DNA of 49,547 bases from Candidatus Pacearchaeota archaeon (lineage in GTDB: Archaea; Nanobdellota; Nanobdellia; Pacearchaeales; UBA284): assembly GCA_026395795.1 (NCBI GenBank), contig JAPLYB010000033.1, forward strand, positions 1 to 49,547. Reading direction: 5' to 3'. Position numbers and translations under genes: made by a program. Under the pieces are notes generated by a model that was given only the letters and a program-made list of their open reading frames with translations, made no database searches and had not been told where the DNA came from. Below, one piece after another: positions 7,758 through 14,275 of the stretch (positions within the stretch are counted from its first letter, which is position 1; the number at the start of each line of letters is the position of its first letter).

Positions 7758-8021
7758 TTATTCTTTATATGCTTTATCATGATGGTCAAAATCTAGAATT
7801 CTAACCACTCCTCTTTTATAATCTATTTCAAAAGTCATAACAAAAGGCCCAAAATGAATTCTCCTCTCACCTTTCATAGAACCCCTTAAGGGTTTAAAAT
7901 GCTCGGGGTTAAACTTAAGTTCTTCTATTTTCTTTGATATTGATTCAAAAAGAACTTTATTTTTTCTAGCAATCTTATAAAATTTCTTATCTGCTAATTC
8001 AGAAACTTCTATTTTATACAT
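7758..8021 (-). CDS. RelE/ParE-family toxin
   Basis: This 87-aa protein begins MYKIEVSELADKKFYKI and continues with FKPLRGSMKGERRIHFGPFVMTFEI and VRILDFDHHDKAY. That is the RelE/ParE fold pattern: a helical hairpin, then a beta-sheet with basic residues and a C-terminal 'v.il.i.H.d.aY'. RelE-type toxins cut ribosome-bound mRNA. It lies 17 nt downstream of an RHH antitoxin gene on the same strand. The last codon is immediately next to a direct repeat that brackets the module. Confidence 0.8.
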   Translation of the reverse strand: MYKIEVSELADKKFYKIARKNKVLFESISKKIEELKFNPEHFKPLRGSMKGERRIHFGPFVMTFEIDYKRGVVRILDFDHHDKAYKE

Positions 8022-8038
8022 CTAAGGAATAACATGTT

Positions 8039-8260
8039 TTATTTTAAATATCTTTTCTTAAAATCCTTAACTTCAATAAACCTGCCTTTTCTTATATTAT
8101 CTAACTTTTCAAGATATTCTTGTCTTACTTCTGGTTCTGTCTCTAATTGAGCTTGCATAAATGTCCCTATTTGCTTGCTCATGCTTATCCCATTTTCCTT
8201 ACAAAATTTAGAAAATTCTTTGTAAGTTTTCTCATCAATATTAAAAGTTTTTAATACCAT
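8039..8260 (-). CDS. RHH-type antitoxin (RelB-like)
   Basis: The first 45 residues of this 73-aa protein (MVLKTFNIDEKTYKEFSKFC, then a helix beginning GISMSKQIGTFM) match a ribbon-helix-helix DNA-binding dimer. The charged C-terminal tail (IRKGRFIEVKDFKKRYLK) would be the toxin-neutralising segment. It precedes the RelE-like toxin gene in the usual antitoxin-first order. The upstream palindromes at 8279-8318 fit autorepression by the RHH domain. Confidence 0.75.
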   Translation of the reverse strand: MVLKTFNIDEKTYKEFSKFCKENGISMSKQIGTFMQAQLETEPEVRQEYLEKLDNIRKGRFIEVKDFKKRYLK

Positions 8261-8278
8261 TTTTATTCTTTTTATTTG

Positions 8279-8318
8279 TTATTTAATATTAAATAAGATT
8301 ATTTAATACTATTTAAAT
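8279..8318 (-). promoter_or_regulatory. Palindromic operator of the toxin-antitoxin operon
   Basis: TTATTTAATATTAAATAA (8279-8296) is a perfect 18-bp palindrome. A second imperfect copy, TTATTTAATACTATTTAAAT, starts at 8299, 20 bp away, so the sites lie two helical turns apart. This is the spacing expected for tandem RHH dimers. It is located 19-58 bp upstream of the antitoxin ATG. Confidence 0.6.
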
Positions 8319-8358
8319 CTTCCTTTTTTTGTTTTTAGAATTCCGGGAAGGTTTATCA

Positions 8359-8385
8359 TTTTGGTTTGAAATTAGGGGCGTTGAT
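8359..8385. repeat. Direct repeat flanking toxin-antitoxin module, right copy
   Basis: Right copy of the 27-bp repeat described at 7730-7756 (core ATTAGGGGCGTTGAT identical). It lies upstream of the HD gene promoter. Confidence 0.8.
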
Positions 8386-8442
8386 TTAGGGTTTTTCTTG
8401 TTTTGGCATAAAATTTAAATAAACAATATTTTTATCTTTTTA

Positions 8443-8994
8443 ATGGAAGAAGTAGAGAAATTTGTGAGATCAAAACTATTGCCATACTTTGTAGAGGTGC
8501 ATGTTAAAGTAGTTTTAAAAGAAGCAGAATATCTTTTAAACTTTTATCCAAACGCAGATAAAGAAGTTGTTAAATATGGTTGCTGGTTACATGATGTTGG
8601 AATAAAATTTGGAGAAAAAAATGTCGAAGGTTATGCTCGAGTAGATAAAAGTGGAGAACCACACCATCTAGCAAGTTTAAGATTAGCAAAAGAATTTCTA
8701 AAAACAACAAACCTTCCTGAAGATAAAGTAAGAAATATACTTCATTGTGTAGAATCTCATAGAACAAGTACGCCCCCAGACCCAGAAACAATCGAAGCCA
8801 AAATAGTTGCTTCTGCAGACAATCTTGCTCATTTTGTGATGGCTGGTTTTATGATAAAAATGTGGGAAAAAGAATCAGTAGTTCGCAAATTAAAAAGAGA
8901 CCTAGAATTTCCCTTTATGCTTCCAGAAGCGTTAGAAAGAGCAAAGAAATTATCTCTTGAAATAGAAAAAGAATTTGATGTGAAAATTCTATAG
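8443..8994 (+). CDS. HD-domain metal-dependent phosphohydrolase
   Basis: This 183-aa HD-superfamily protein has an early His (HVKVVLKEA), the doublet WLHDVG, HHLAS and HCVESHR with further metal-binding histidines, and the closing Asp in ASADNLAHF. All metal ligands of a mononuclear or binuclear HD hydrolase are present. Such enzymes hydrolyse nucleotides or phosphate esters; the substrate is unknown. It is monocistronic, begins about 58 bp after the direct repeat, and is followed by a small hairpin and tRNA-Asn on the other strand. Confidence 0.8.
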   Translation: MEEVEKFVRSKLLPYFVEVHVKVVLKEAEYLLNFYPNADKEVVKYGCWLHDVGIKFGEKNVEGYARVDKSGEPHHLASLRLAKEFLKTTNLPEDKVRNILHCVESHRTSTPPDPETIEAKIVASADNLAHFVMAGFMIKMWEKESVVRKLKRDLEFPFMLPEALERAKKLSLEIEKEFDVKIL

Positions 8995-9023
8995 CTTTTC
9001 TTTTAATGTTTCAATTTCTCCGT

Positions 9024-9043
9024 CGACAAATCGCATTTTGTCG
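9024..9043. terminator. Hairpin between HD gene and tRNA-Asn
   Basis: CGACAAA (9024-9030) pairs with TTTGTCG (9037-9043) across a 6-base loop. It lies 30 bp after the HD stop codon and 14 bp from the tRNA 3' end. It may terminate either transcript. It is not of the double-hairpin family. Confidence 0.35.
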
Positions 9044-9057
9044 TCGATAAAACCGAA

Positions 9058-9130
9058 CGCCCCGGGAAGGACTCGAACCTTCGACCCTACGGTTAACAGC
9101 CGTATGCTCTAGCCACTGAGCTATCGGGGC
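9058..9130 (-). tRNA. tRNA-Asn (anticodon GTT)
   Basis: The cloverleaf folds with D-stem GCTC/GAGC, anticodon stem TACGG/CCGTA with loop CTGTTAA, and T-stem GAAGG/CCTTC with loop TTCGAGT. The acceptor stem GCCCCGA/CCGGGGC has one A-C mismatch at its base, and the discriminator is G. CCA is not encoded and no intron is present. Confidence 0.93.
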
Positions 9131-9313
9131 AATTTATCTAACTAAATTAAGAGAAAACGGCGTTTTATAAAAGTTTAGATTAATCAAAAATACTAAATGC
9201 TGAATCGATTAATTAAAAAGAACTCATATAAATAATATAAAAAAAATTTGAGTCCCGTCCCAGAAAACAAGTTGGTGCGTAATGATTAAATGATTTTAAG
9301 TATAGAATAAATA

Positions 9314-9886
9314 TCAATTTTTCCCATCTCTTTTTTCTTCTTCAAATTCTTCCAAAAGTTCTGCCCGCTCTTTTAACGTTCCTTGAGATTTTTCTAGAAA
9401 TTTAAAGACATTAGCATGTTTCGTCCCCCTTATCAAAGATTCAATTGCCTTAGAAGCGAGATCTATGCTTTCTGGCTTCCCAATTATGGCAACATAATTA
9501 TCAGATAAAGAAATGAAACAGTCAGTAAGACTTTGTATCACTTTTTTTGATTTTCCCTCACTTCCAACAATTCTTCCTCGAACAAAGCTCAATCTCGAAC
9601 CTCTAGCATAAGTCCTTAAATTCACCTTTTTAAAAACAAATTCTTCATCTTCTAATAATATGGCGATTCTTAAATCAAAACCAGATGAAAGTGCTTCTAA
9701 AATTTCACTGAGAACATACTCTTGCATTGCGTTTTTTCCTGTAATTAAAATATCTGCGTTATCATTATCTCTTTGTCTTTTAACATCAATCTTAGCACCA
9801 AGCTTTTGACGCAAACTTTTGATATTTCTTTCATCCTTCCCAAGGACTCTCCAAAGTTCTTTCCCAGAAAAATGACTTTTTCTCAT
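9314..9886 (-). CDS. KH-domain ribosome-assembly protein (Pno1/Krr1-like)
   Basis: This 190-aa protein has two KH-like domains. The first (residues about 10-65) has a degenerate 'GKDERNIKSLRQ' GXXG-like loop. The second (about 100-160) has GRIVGSEGKSKKVIQSLTDC, a good GxxG loop, followed by VAIIGKPESIDLASKAIESLI. This matches archaeal Dim2/Pno1, which binds 16S rRNA near the 3' end in small-subunit maturation. The C-terminal tail is acidic and basic mixed (about 25 residues). It lies upstream of aIF1A on the same strand side; in many archaea the two are neighbours. The 183 bp between it and tRNA-Asn hold nothing I recognise. Confidence 0.88.
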   Translation of the reverse strand: MRKSHFSGKELWRVLGKDERNIKSLRQKLGAKIDVKRQRDNDNADILITGKNAMQEYVLSEILEALSSGFDLRIAILLEDEEFVFKKVNLRTYARGSRLSFVRGRIVGSEGKSKKVIQSLTDCFISLSDNYVAIIGKPESIDLASKAIESLIRGTKHANVFKFLEKSQGTLKERAELLEEFEEEKRDGKN

Positions 9887-10006
9887 ATTTTATATTATGA
9901 TCTCAAATTTTTATAGTTTATTATAGTTTACAAAAATAATTTAACATTTATAAATTAATTGAAAAAAAGCATTATAAGAAGTGATTTATTTAACATATAC
10001 AAAGTC

Positions 10007-10375
10007 CTACAATTCTCCTTCTGTTTTCAAAAGTCCTTTTTTTCTCAACCATTCAACTTGAGCATGACTGTATTTTAGAAGAATATCCCCTCTTTCATCT
10101 CCCCCCAACTCCCAAGGTTCAACCAAGACAATATCTCCTTCTCTCAGCCATAGCTTTCTCTTTAATCTTCCAGGAACTCTGCAATTTCTTGCTCTTCCAT
10201 CAAAGCACTTAATCATCATGTGATTTGCTCCAAGTCTTTGTTCAAGAAGACCTATTACCTGTCTTCCTTTAGGCAATGGAACTCTGACAAACTCACCAGT
10301 TAATGGAGTATACGCACTTTGCGGAGCGCCTCTTTGTGGTGCACTATTCTTCTTGCTTTTATCCTTGAATTGCAT
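10007..10375 (-). CDS. eif1a: Translation initiation factor aIF1A
   Basis: This 122-aa OB-fold protein binds the A site of the small ribosomal subunit during initiation. The core GQVIGLLEQRLGANHMMIKCFDGRARNCRVPGRLKRK-type block (split here as GLLEQRLGANHMMIKCFDG and RNCRVPGRLKRKLW) followed by GDIVLVEPWE is diagnostic. The N-terminus carries a basic flexible tail of about 30 residues. A TTTATAAAG box lies about 27 nt upstream of the ATG. A short hairpin element separates it from the SemiSWEET gene. Confidence 0.95.
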   Translation of the reverse strand: MQFKDKSKKNSAPQRGAPQSAYTPLTGEFVRVPLPKGRQVIGLLEQRLGANHMMIKCFDGRARNCRVPGRLKRKLWLREGDIVLVEPWELGGDERGDILLKYSHAQVEWLRKKGLLKTEGEL

Positions 10376-10422
10376 GTTACAGTTAAAGAAAAATTCTTTA
10401 TAAATCTTATCAAATTTTATTT

Positions 10423-10443
10423 ACGCTCGAAAAACGAGGGCGT
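10423..10443. repeat. Single-unit hairpin related to the double-hairpin elements
   Basis: ACGC-TCG-AAAAA-CGA-GG-GCGT has the same GCT...GGC frame as one unit of the family but a shorter stem. It abuts the SemiSWEET stop codon, so it could act as a terminator. It is the least certain member. Confidence 0.4.
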
Positions 10444-10697
10444 CACTTATATTTAAGTTTGAGAACTAGAACTATAAGGGTTAAAATAAATGTGATGGCA
10501 TTTGCTAGGATAATAGGCAAATTCTTTATCAAAATTCCATAACTTAACCATAAAAAAATACCGATTACGTAAACTGAATACATGCCTAAAGAGACGTCAT
10601 TTGTTTTTTTAGATTTTATTGATTTTATTGCCTGAGGTAAAAAAGCAATTGTTGTACCAAAAGCAGCAAATAATCCTAAAATTGTTATCCAATCCAT
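10443..10697 (-). CDS. SemiSWEET / PQ-loop membrane transporter
   Basis: This 84-aa protein with three membrane helices has the signature GTTIAFLPQAIKSIKSKKTND (PQ motif in helix 1) followed by VSLGMYSVYVIGIFLWLSYGI. SemiSWEETs dimerise to form a small sugar uniporter. The ATG at 10697 is preferred to the Met five codons upstream because TTTATAAA starts 28 nt before it. The substrate is not deducible. Confidence 0.8.
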   Translation of the reverse strand: MDWITILGLFAAFGTTIAFLPQAIKSIKSKKTNDVSLGMYSVYVIGIFLWLSYGILIKNLPIILANAITFILTLIVLVLKLKYK

Positions 10698-10739
10698 AAA
10701 CAAAAAATACAATTTTATTTATAAATCTTCTTAGAATAA

Positions 10740-11255
10740 TTAAATAGGAGATACAAACAAAGCAATATTAATCAATATTAACAAAGAATAACTGGCGATA
10801 ATCATCCAATTATGCTCCTCAAATTCTATACCATTGAAACTTATCTTTGAAAATGGATAGAACAGAATCGGCCCGCGAATTCTGCCATGAGAGGGGATAT
10901 CTATGATAATGTGTGATAGATAAACAAAAGAAAGAAAGAGGTGATTTCTGAAGAAAAGAACAACAATCAAACTGAAAAGCCACCACCCAAAAAGACTATG
11001 CATAAAAAAATGCATTGTTCTCAAATAATTTGGCTGATGTTTATGCAGATAGTGCATGACCTGCCCCTTTTTACTCTTGAAAATAGAGATTATTTTTTCG
11101 TGTTTCTTTTCAGCTTCCTTAAATTTATGAAGGTAAAAATCAATCCAGGGGAGATCTGGAAGAATTGCAACAATCAACACGATTGCAACTGGACCAAATC
11201 CCAGAATAAAAATGAAGATTGTCAATGCCCAGCACAGATGAGATATCGGGTCCAT
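10740..11255 (-). CDS. Membrane-bound YdjM-like (PF04307) protein
   Basis: This 171-aa membrane protein begins MDPISHLCWALTIF, followed by ILPDLPWIDFY, MHSLFGWW, YLSHIIIDIPSHG and a late EEHNW. Conserved His and Asp residues at membrane edges match the metal-dependent hydrolase-like YdjM/LexA-regulated family. The activity is unproven. The ATG at 11255 follows the upstream gene's stop by 8 nt; the longer frame would overlap that gene. It forms an operon with the VTT-like gene. Confidence 0.6.
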   Translation of the reverse strand: MDPISHLCWALTIFIFILGFGPVAIVLIVAILPDLPWIDFYLHKFKEAEKKHEKIISIFKSKKGQVMHYLHKHQPNYLRTMHFFMHSLFGWWLFSLIVVLFFRNHLFLSFVYLSHIIIDIPSHGRIRGPILFYPFSKISFNGIEFEEHNWMIIASYSLLILINIALFVSPI

Positions 11256-11263
11256 TTTTTTAG

Positions 11264-11737
11264 TTAGAAGAAGATTGTCTTGATTAATTGTGGAAATAAA
11301 ACAACTATAGCAAATCTGATCAATCTTCCTGTTCCTCCCCAAACCAAAAATTTAAAATAATTTATCTTAAAAGATCCGCAAAGTATGCTTGTTATATAGA
11401 GCGGGGGCACACCAACAACCCCTGCAAAGAATATCAATGGTCCTGTTTTGTTTTCCCATTTCTTAAATTTTTTAATTGTCTTTTCAAAACTTTTATCATC
11501 TTTCTTTATTGCAATTTTTACAATCCCCCTTCCAGCAAAATAAAATAAAGATTTTGCGACCATCTGTCCTAAAACAGATAAAAGAATAATGGGGATGAGG
11601 AATTCTTTTGGAGCAAAAAGAGACATTCCAACCAAGAAGATTTCGGTTATAGTTATCGGAATGAGTCCTCCGACAAAACCAACAATAAAAGAACCGAAGT
11701 ACACCCCAAACACCCCTATTAGCCAGCTAACATCCAT
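11264..11737 (-). CDS. VTT/DedA-like small membrane protein (YqaA-type)
   Basis: This 157-aa protein has four to five hydrophobic helices and re-entrant-like segments (VGFVGGLIPITITEIFL and AGVVGVPPLYITSILCGSF) resembling VTT/DedA or YqaA-type lipid-scrambling proteins. The pattern 'F.p..e.fl...G' supports this. It is upstream in a two-gene operon with the YdjM-like protein. Function in lipid transport is inferred only. Confidence 0.55.
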   Translation of the reverse strand: MDVSWLIGVFGVYFGSFIVGFVGGLIPITITEIFLVGMSLFAPKEFLIPIILLSVLGQMVAKSLFYFAGRGIVKIAIKKDDKSFEKTIKKFKKWENKTGPLIFFAGVVGVPPLYITSILCGSFKINYFKFLVWGGTGRLIRFAIVVLFPQLIKTIFF

Positions 11738-11774
11738 TCACTTCAAATAAAAATAAGGTTTTATACTTTTCTGA

Positions 11775-12083
11775 TTATAAGAAAGCAAGTGCATGGGGCA
11801 CACCTTGAATCACAATCTGATTTTCTTTTTTTATCAGACCAGCTTCAACTCCCAGATCAATAGAATTCTTCCCAACAAAATTAAAACAGGCATCATCATC
11901 TAAAGCATTTTTTAATATTTTTAGAGCTTTTTTCTTTTCATACTCTTTTCCACCATAAAATTTTTCATTTACATCTAATTGCATCTTTCCTTCTTCAAAC
12001 TTCTTTCCAAGAAGATCTTGATCACAAACAGCAATAATCTTCCTGTAGTTTTCATGAATAGTAATTAAAATCTTTTTTTCCAT
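11775..12083 (-). CDS. DUF424 family protein
   Basis: This 102-aa archaeal protein has ITIHENYRKIIAVCDQDLLGKKFEEG near the N-terminus and a C-terminal GVPHALAF, both features of DUF424, often seen next to translation factor genes. Its function is unknown. The ATG at 12083 is used; a TTG three codons upstream is less likely. aIF2-beta and a Cys-rich protein are upstream neighbours on the same strand. Confidence 0.75.
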   Translation of the reverse strand: MEKKILITIHENYRKIIAVCDQDLLGKKFEEGKMQLDVNEKFYGGKEYEKKKALKILKNALDDDACFNFVGKNSIDLGVEAGLIKKENQIVIQGVPHALAFL

Positions 12084-12104
12084 TTTTATCAATTAATAAC
12101 TTAA

Positions 12105-12166
12105 ATGCTTAAAATCTCCGATTTTGGGCATGTTGAAAAAGAAAATTAACTTTCTTTTTCAAGCAT
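12105..12166. repeat. Double-hairpin element, copy 4
   Basis: The left unit is ATGCTT, then AAAATC-TCC-GATTTT, then GGGCAT. The right unit is a long 12-bp stem, TTGAAAAAGAAA-6 nt-TTTCTTTTTCAA, followed by GCATAA. It lies between the Cys-rich gene end and the DUF424 start. Confidence 0.75.
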
Positions 12167-12226
12167 AAATGTTTTTGGAACTCTGAAAATTCATTCAAAG
12201 CATTGTATTATTAGAGGTGCCCTGAC

Positions 12227-12451
12227 CTACTTTGCTTTGACCTTAAAAAATTTTCCCCTACATGCAGGAGACTGAACTTCTTTTACCATTTTGCTTATCT
12301 CAAAACAAGAGCCTATGCCTTTCTTATCTTTATTGGGAACATAGAAAATACAATCTCCGCATTTTCCTTTAACCTTCACTTTTGAAGTTTTCGCAACCTT
12401 TTTAGCTGCTTTGTTTTTCTTAACTTTTGTTTTCCTCTTTTTTGCTTTCAT
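12227..12451 (-). CDS. Lys-rich small protein with four cysteines
   Basis: This 74-aa protein has a first 30 residues that are almost all Lys, Ala, Val and Thr (nucleic-acid-binding tail). It is followed by a compact domain with C31, C34, C49 and C64 (CGDC...SCF...PACRGKFF), suggesting one zinc or iron-sulfur site. It is 19 nt downstream of aIF2-beta and probably co-transcribed. The family is not recognised; a role in translation or RNA binding is possible. Confidence 0.6.
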   Translation of the reverse strand: MKAKKRKTKVKKNKAAKKVAKTSKVKVKGKCGDCIFYVPNKDKKGIGSCFEISKMVKEVQSPACRGKFFKVKAK

Positions 12452-12470
12452 TTTATTCTCTCAAGTTTAG

Positions 12471-12890
12471 TTAAACAATTTTTGCTCTCACACTATGCTT
12501 AGCTCCGCAAGCTAAACATCTTAAAAATAAGAATACCTTATCTTTTATAAGTTCTGTGTCTGGCTTGCCGCATTGAGGGCATGTGACAAATTCTTTTACA
12601 TAAGCTGCAATTTTCTCATTTATCTGCGAAGGCAGAAGTCTTCTGTTAAAGACTGCTTGATCTCCTCTAATGATTATTTGTGTAGCAAGTTCTTTTGATA
12701 AGAACTTAGTAAAATGATTTATATCCCTTCTCAAAAAAGAAGCAATCTGTAAAAGATTAGAAACAAGTGTCTTGCTCCCTTCAACAGCACTGTCTACTTT
12801 AGGAATTTCAAATCTTTCAGTAACTTCAACCTTCTTAATCTTAGAATATGCCCTGTCTAAAAGCGTTTCATAATCTTTATCGTTTTGCAT
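12471..12890 (-). CDS. eif2b: Translation initiation factor aIF2 subunit beta
   Basis: This 139-aa protein has the aIF2-beta order: a short N-terminal helix, a central alpha/beta domain (FLRRDINHFTKFLSKEL, then TQIIIRGDQAVFNRRL) and a C-terminal zinc ribbon with CPQCGKPDTELI and LRCLACGAKHSV. The factor is part of the heterotrimer that brings initiator tRNA to the ribosome. The subunits alpha and gamma are not in the window. The Cys-rich gene follows on the same strand. Confidence 0.95.
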   Translation of the reverse strand: MQNDKDYETLLDRAYSKIKKVEVTERFEIPKVDSAVEGSKTLVSNLLQIASFLRRDINHFTKFLSKELATQIIIRGDQAVFNRRLLPSQINEKIAAYVKEFVTCPQCGKPDTELIKDKVFLFLRCLACGAKHSVRAKIV

Positions 12891-12978
12891 ATTTTTTATA
12901 GATAAAAAGAGTTTAAAAGGTTTCCTTTATGTTTTCAATCACAATAAAAGTTAAAAAGTAAATTAGAGGGCCATATAC

Positions 12979-13383
12979 ATGAACCCATATGACCAAGCAA
13001 TCGACTGGCTTTATACCGACAAAACCGACTTTGAAACCGATGGACCGATTTGCGGAGATATGAGGAAATTTGTTAAAAATGGTTTGGATAGCGTAATCTT
13101 CGGTACTCAAACTAATAATACTCAATTTAAAACATCCCAGCAAAATCGATTTTTATTGCTTTTATTTGCACTATCTTCTAGATATGCGGGTTTGTCTGAA
13201 AGAAAATGTTTGGGGGCATCGCAAAAACAATGTGAACAAAGAGCGTACTATGATTTGATAACTATAGTTTATTTCATGGAAGAAGGAGAAACGTACGTCC
13301 CATTAGAAAAATGCGAAAAATTATTTCAAAATGCCCGTAGAATGAGAGGTTTGGAAAAATGGACCCCTGCATCTCCTATATAA
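12979..13383 (+). CDS. Unknown protein, 134 aa
   Basis: No family recognised. It begins MNPYDQAIDWLYTDKTDFE and is probably soluble and mostly helical, with four to five cysteines (CGD, KCLGASQKQCEQR, EKCEK). TTAAAAAG lies 28 nt before the ATG, fitting a leaderless transcript. It is isolated on the plus strand between aIF2-beta and RPA and ends 3 bp from the RPA stop codon. The codon use looks like its neighbours. Confidence 0.6.
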   Translation: MNPYDQAIDWLYTDKTDFETDGPICGDMRKFVKNGLDSVIFGTQTNNTQFKTSQQNRFLLLLFALSSRYAGLSERKCLGASQKQCEQRAYYDLITIVYFMEEGETYVPLEKCEKLFQNARRMRGLEKWTPASPI

Positions 13384-13386
13384 TTT

Positions 13387-14196
13387 CTATAGTATCCTCA
13401 ACTTCCCCGGCTTAGGCTCATAGATTGAGCCTTCTTCAAGAAGGACAGTAATTTCTTTATTAATATGATCAACAGGTTCTTTCATAGCCATAATTATCTT
13501 GTCTATGTCCATACCGCCATCACTTTCTGCATTCCTGATCATGTCTAGTAAGACATCTCTCATTGATTTGATCAAAGGAGCAGTTTCTTTATTTCCATTT
13601 GAAAGATCAATTTTTTCCTCTTCAGTAAAATTCATATTGTCATCTGCTTTATTTCTCTCAGTTGAGGGTATTGTAGAATATTTTGGAGGATTTATGACAT
13701 TCAAAGAACTTCCTTGCACGCCAACGTTCTCACTAGTCTCTCCAGATTGGGCATCATAACTTGTGACAGATTCATTGTACATATTCCCATACTCTTTTTC
13801 AAGTTCAAGTTTTCTGGCCACAAGCCATTTTGGCTCAACACTTCTAACAATTTCAGGCATGATATAGATTTCTTCGTTATAATATCTTAATACTCCAATA
13901 ACAAGAAGTGTATCCCCTAATTGTGATGCTTGCAATAAATGAACATCATCTGCGAAAGCTTTAACTCGTATGTCTCCTGTGCCGTCATCTAGGGTCATAT
14001 TTACATAAGGCTTTTGATTGCTTTCAAATTTATCAATAACATTTGCAATTAAATTGATTCTATAAACATCCTTGCCTTTTATATCAAGGAATTTGAATCT
14101 CTGTGATTCATCTAATTCAACTCCTTCCATCGCAGCGAGTATAAGTCCGATTGAGATTTTATACGCCGTGTTTCTTTTTTTAAATTCTTCAGCCAT
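13387..14196 (-). CDS. RPA-like single-stranded DNA-binding protein
   Basis: This 269-aa protein starts with an OB fold (RNTAYKISIGLI, VYRINLIANVIDKF, VNMTLDDGTGDIRVKAFADD, DTLLVIGVLRYYNEEIYI). It then has an acidic, Ser/Asn-rich linker (about 150-200) and a C-terminal winged helix (IRNAESDGGMDIDKII through LLEEGSIYEPKPGKLRIL). This is the RPA32/archaeal Rpa-associated arrangement. It would protect single-stranded DNA and dock partners via the winged helix. It lies 79 bp downstream of mcm on the same strand, a replication pair. Confidence 0.85.
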   Translation of the reverse strand: MAEEFKKRNTAYKISIGLILAAMEGVELDESQRFKFLDIKGKDVYRINLIANVIDKFESNQKPYVNMTLDDGTGDIRVKAFADDVHLLQASQLGDTLLVIGVLRYYNEEIYIMPEIVRSVEPKWLVARKLELEKEYGNMYNESVTSYDAQSGETSENVGVQGSSLNVINPPKYSTIPSTERNKADDNMNFTEEEKIDLSNGNKETAPLIKSMRDVLLDMIRNAESDGGMDIDKIIMAMKEPVDHINKEITVLLEEGSIYEPKPGKLRIL

Positions 14197-14275
14197 AATT
14201 TTTTCCTTTTTTATGATTTAATCTTGTTTTTTCAGTTTAAATTCATTATTGCATTGCGGCAATCATCTTTTTTGT

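Noticed and set aside
9131-9313. RNase P, SRP or other structured RNA in the gap after tRNA-Asn
   Set aside because: AT-rich with no recognisable conserved RNA core or long helix.
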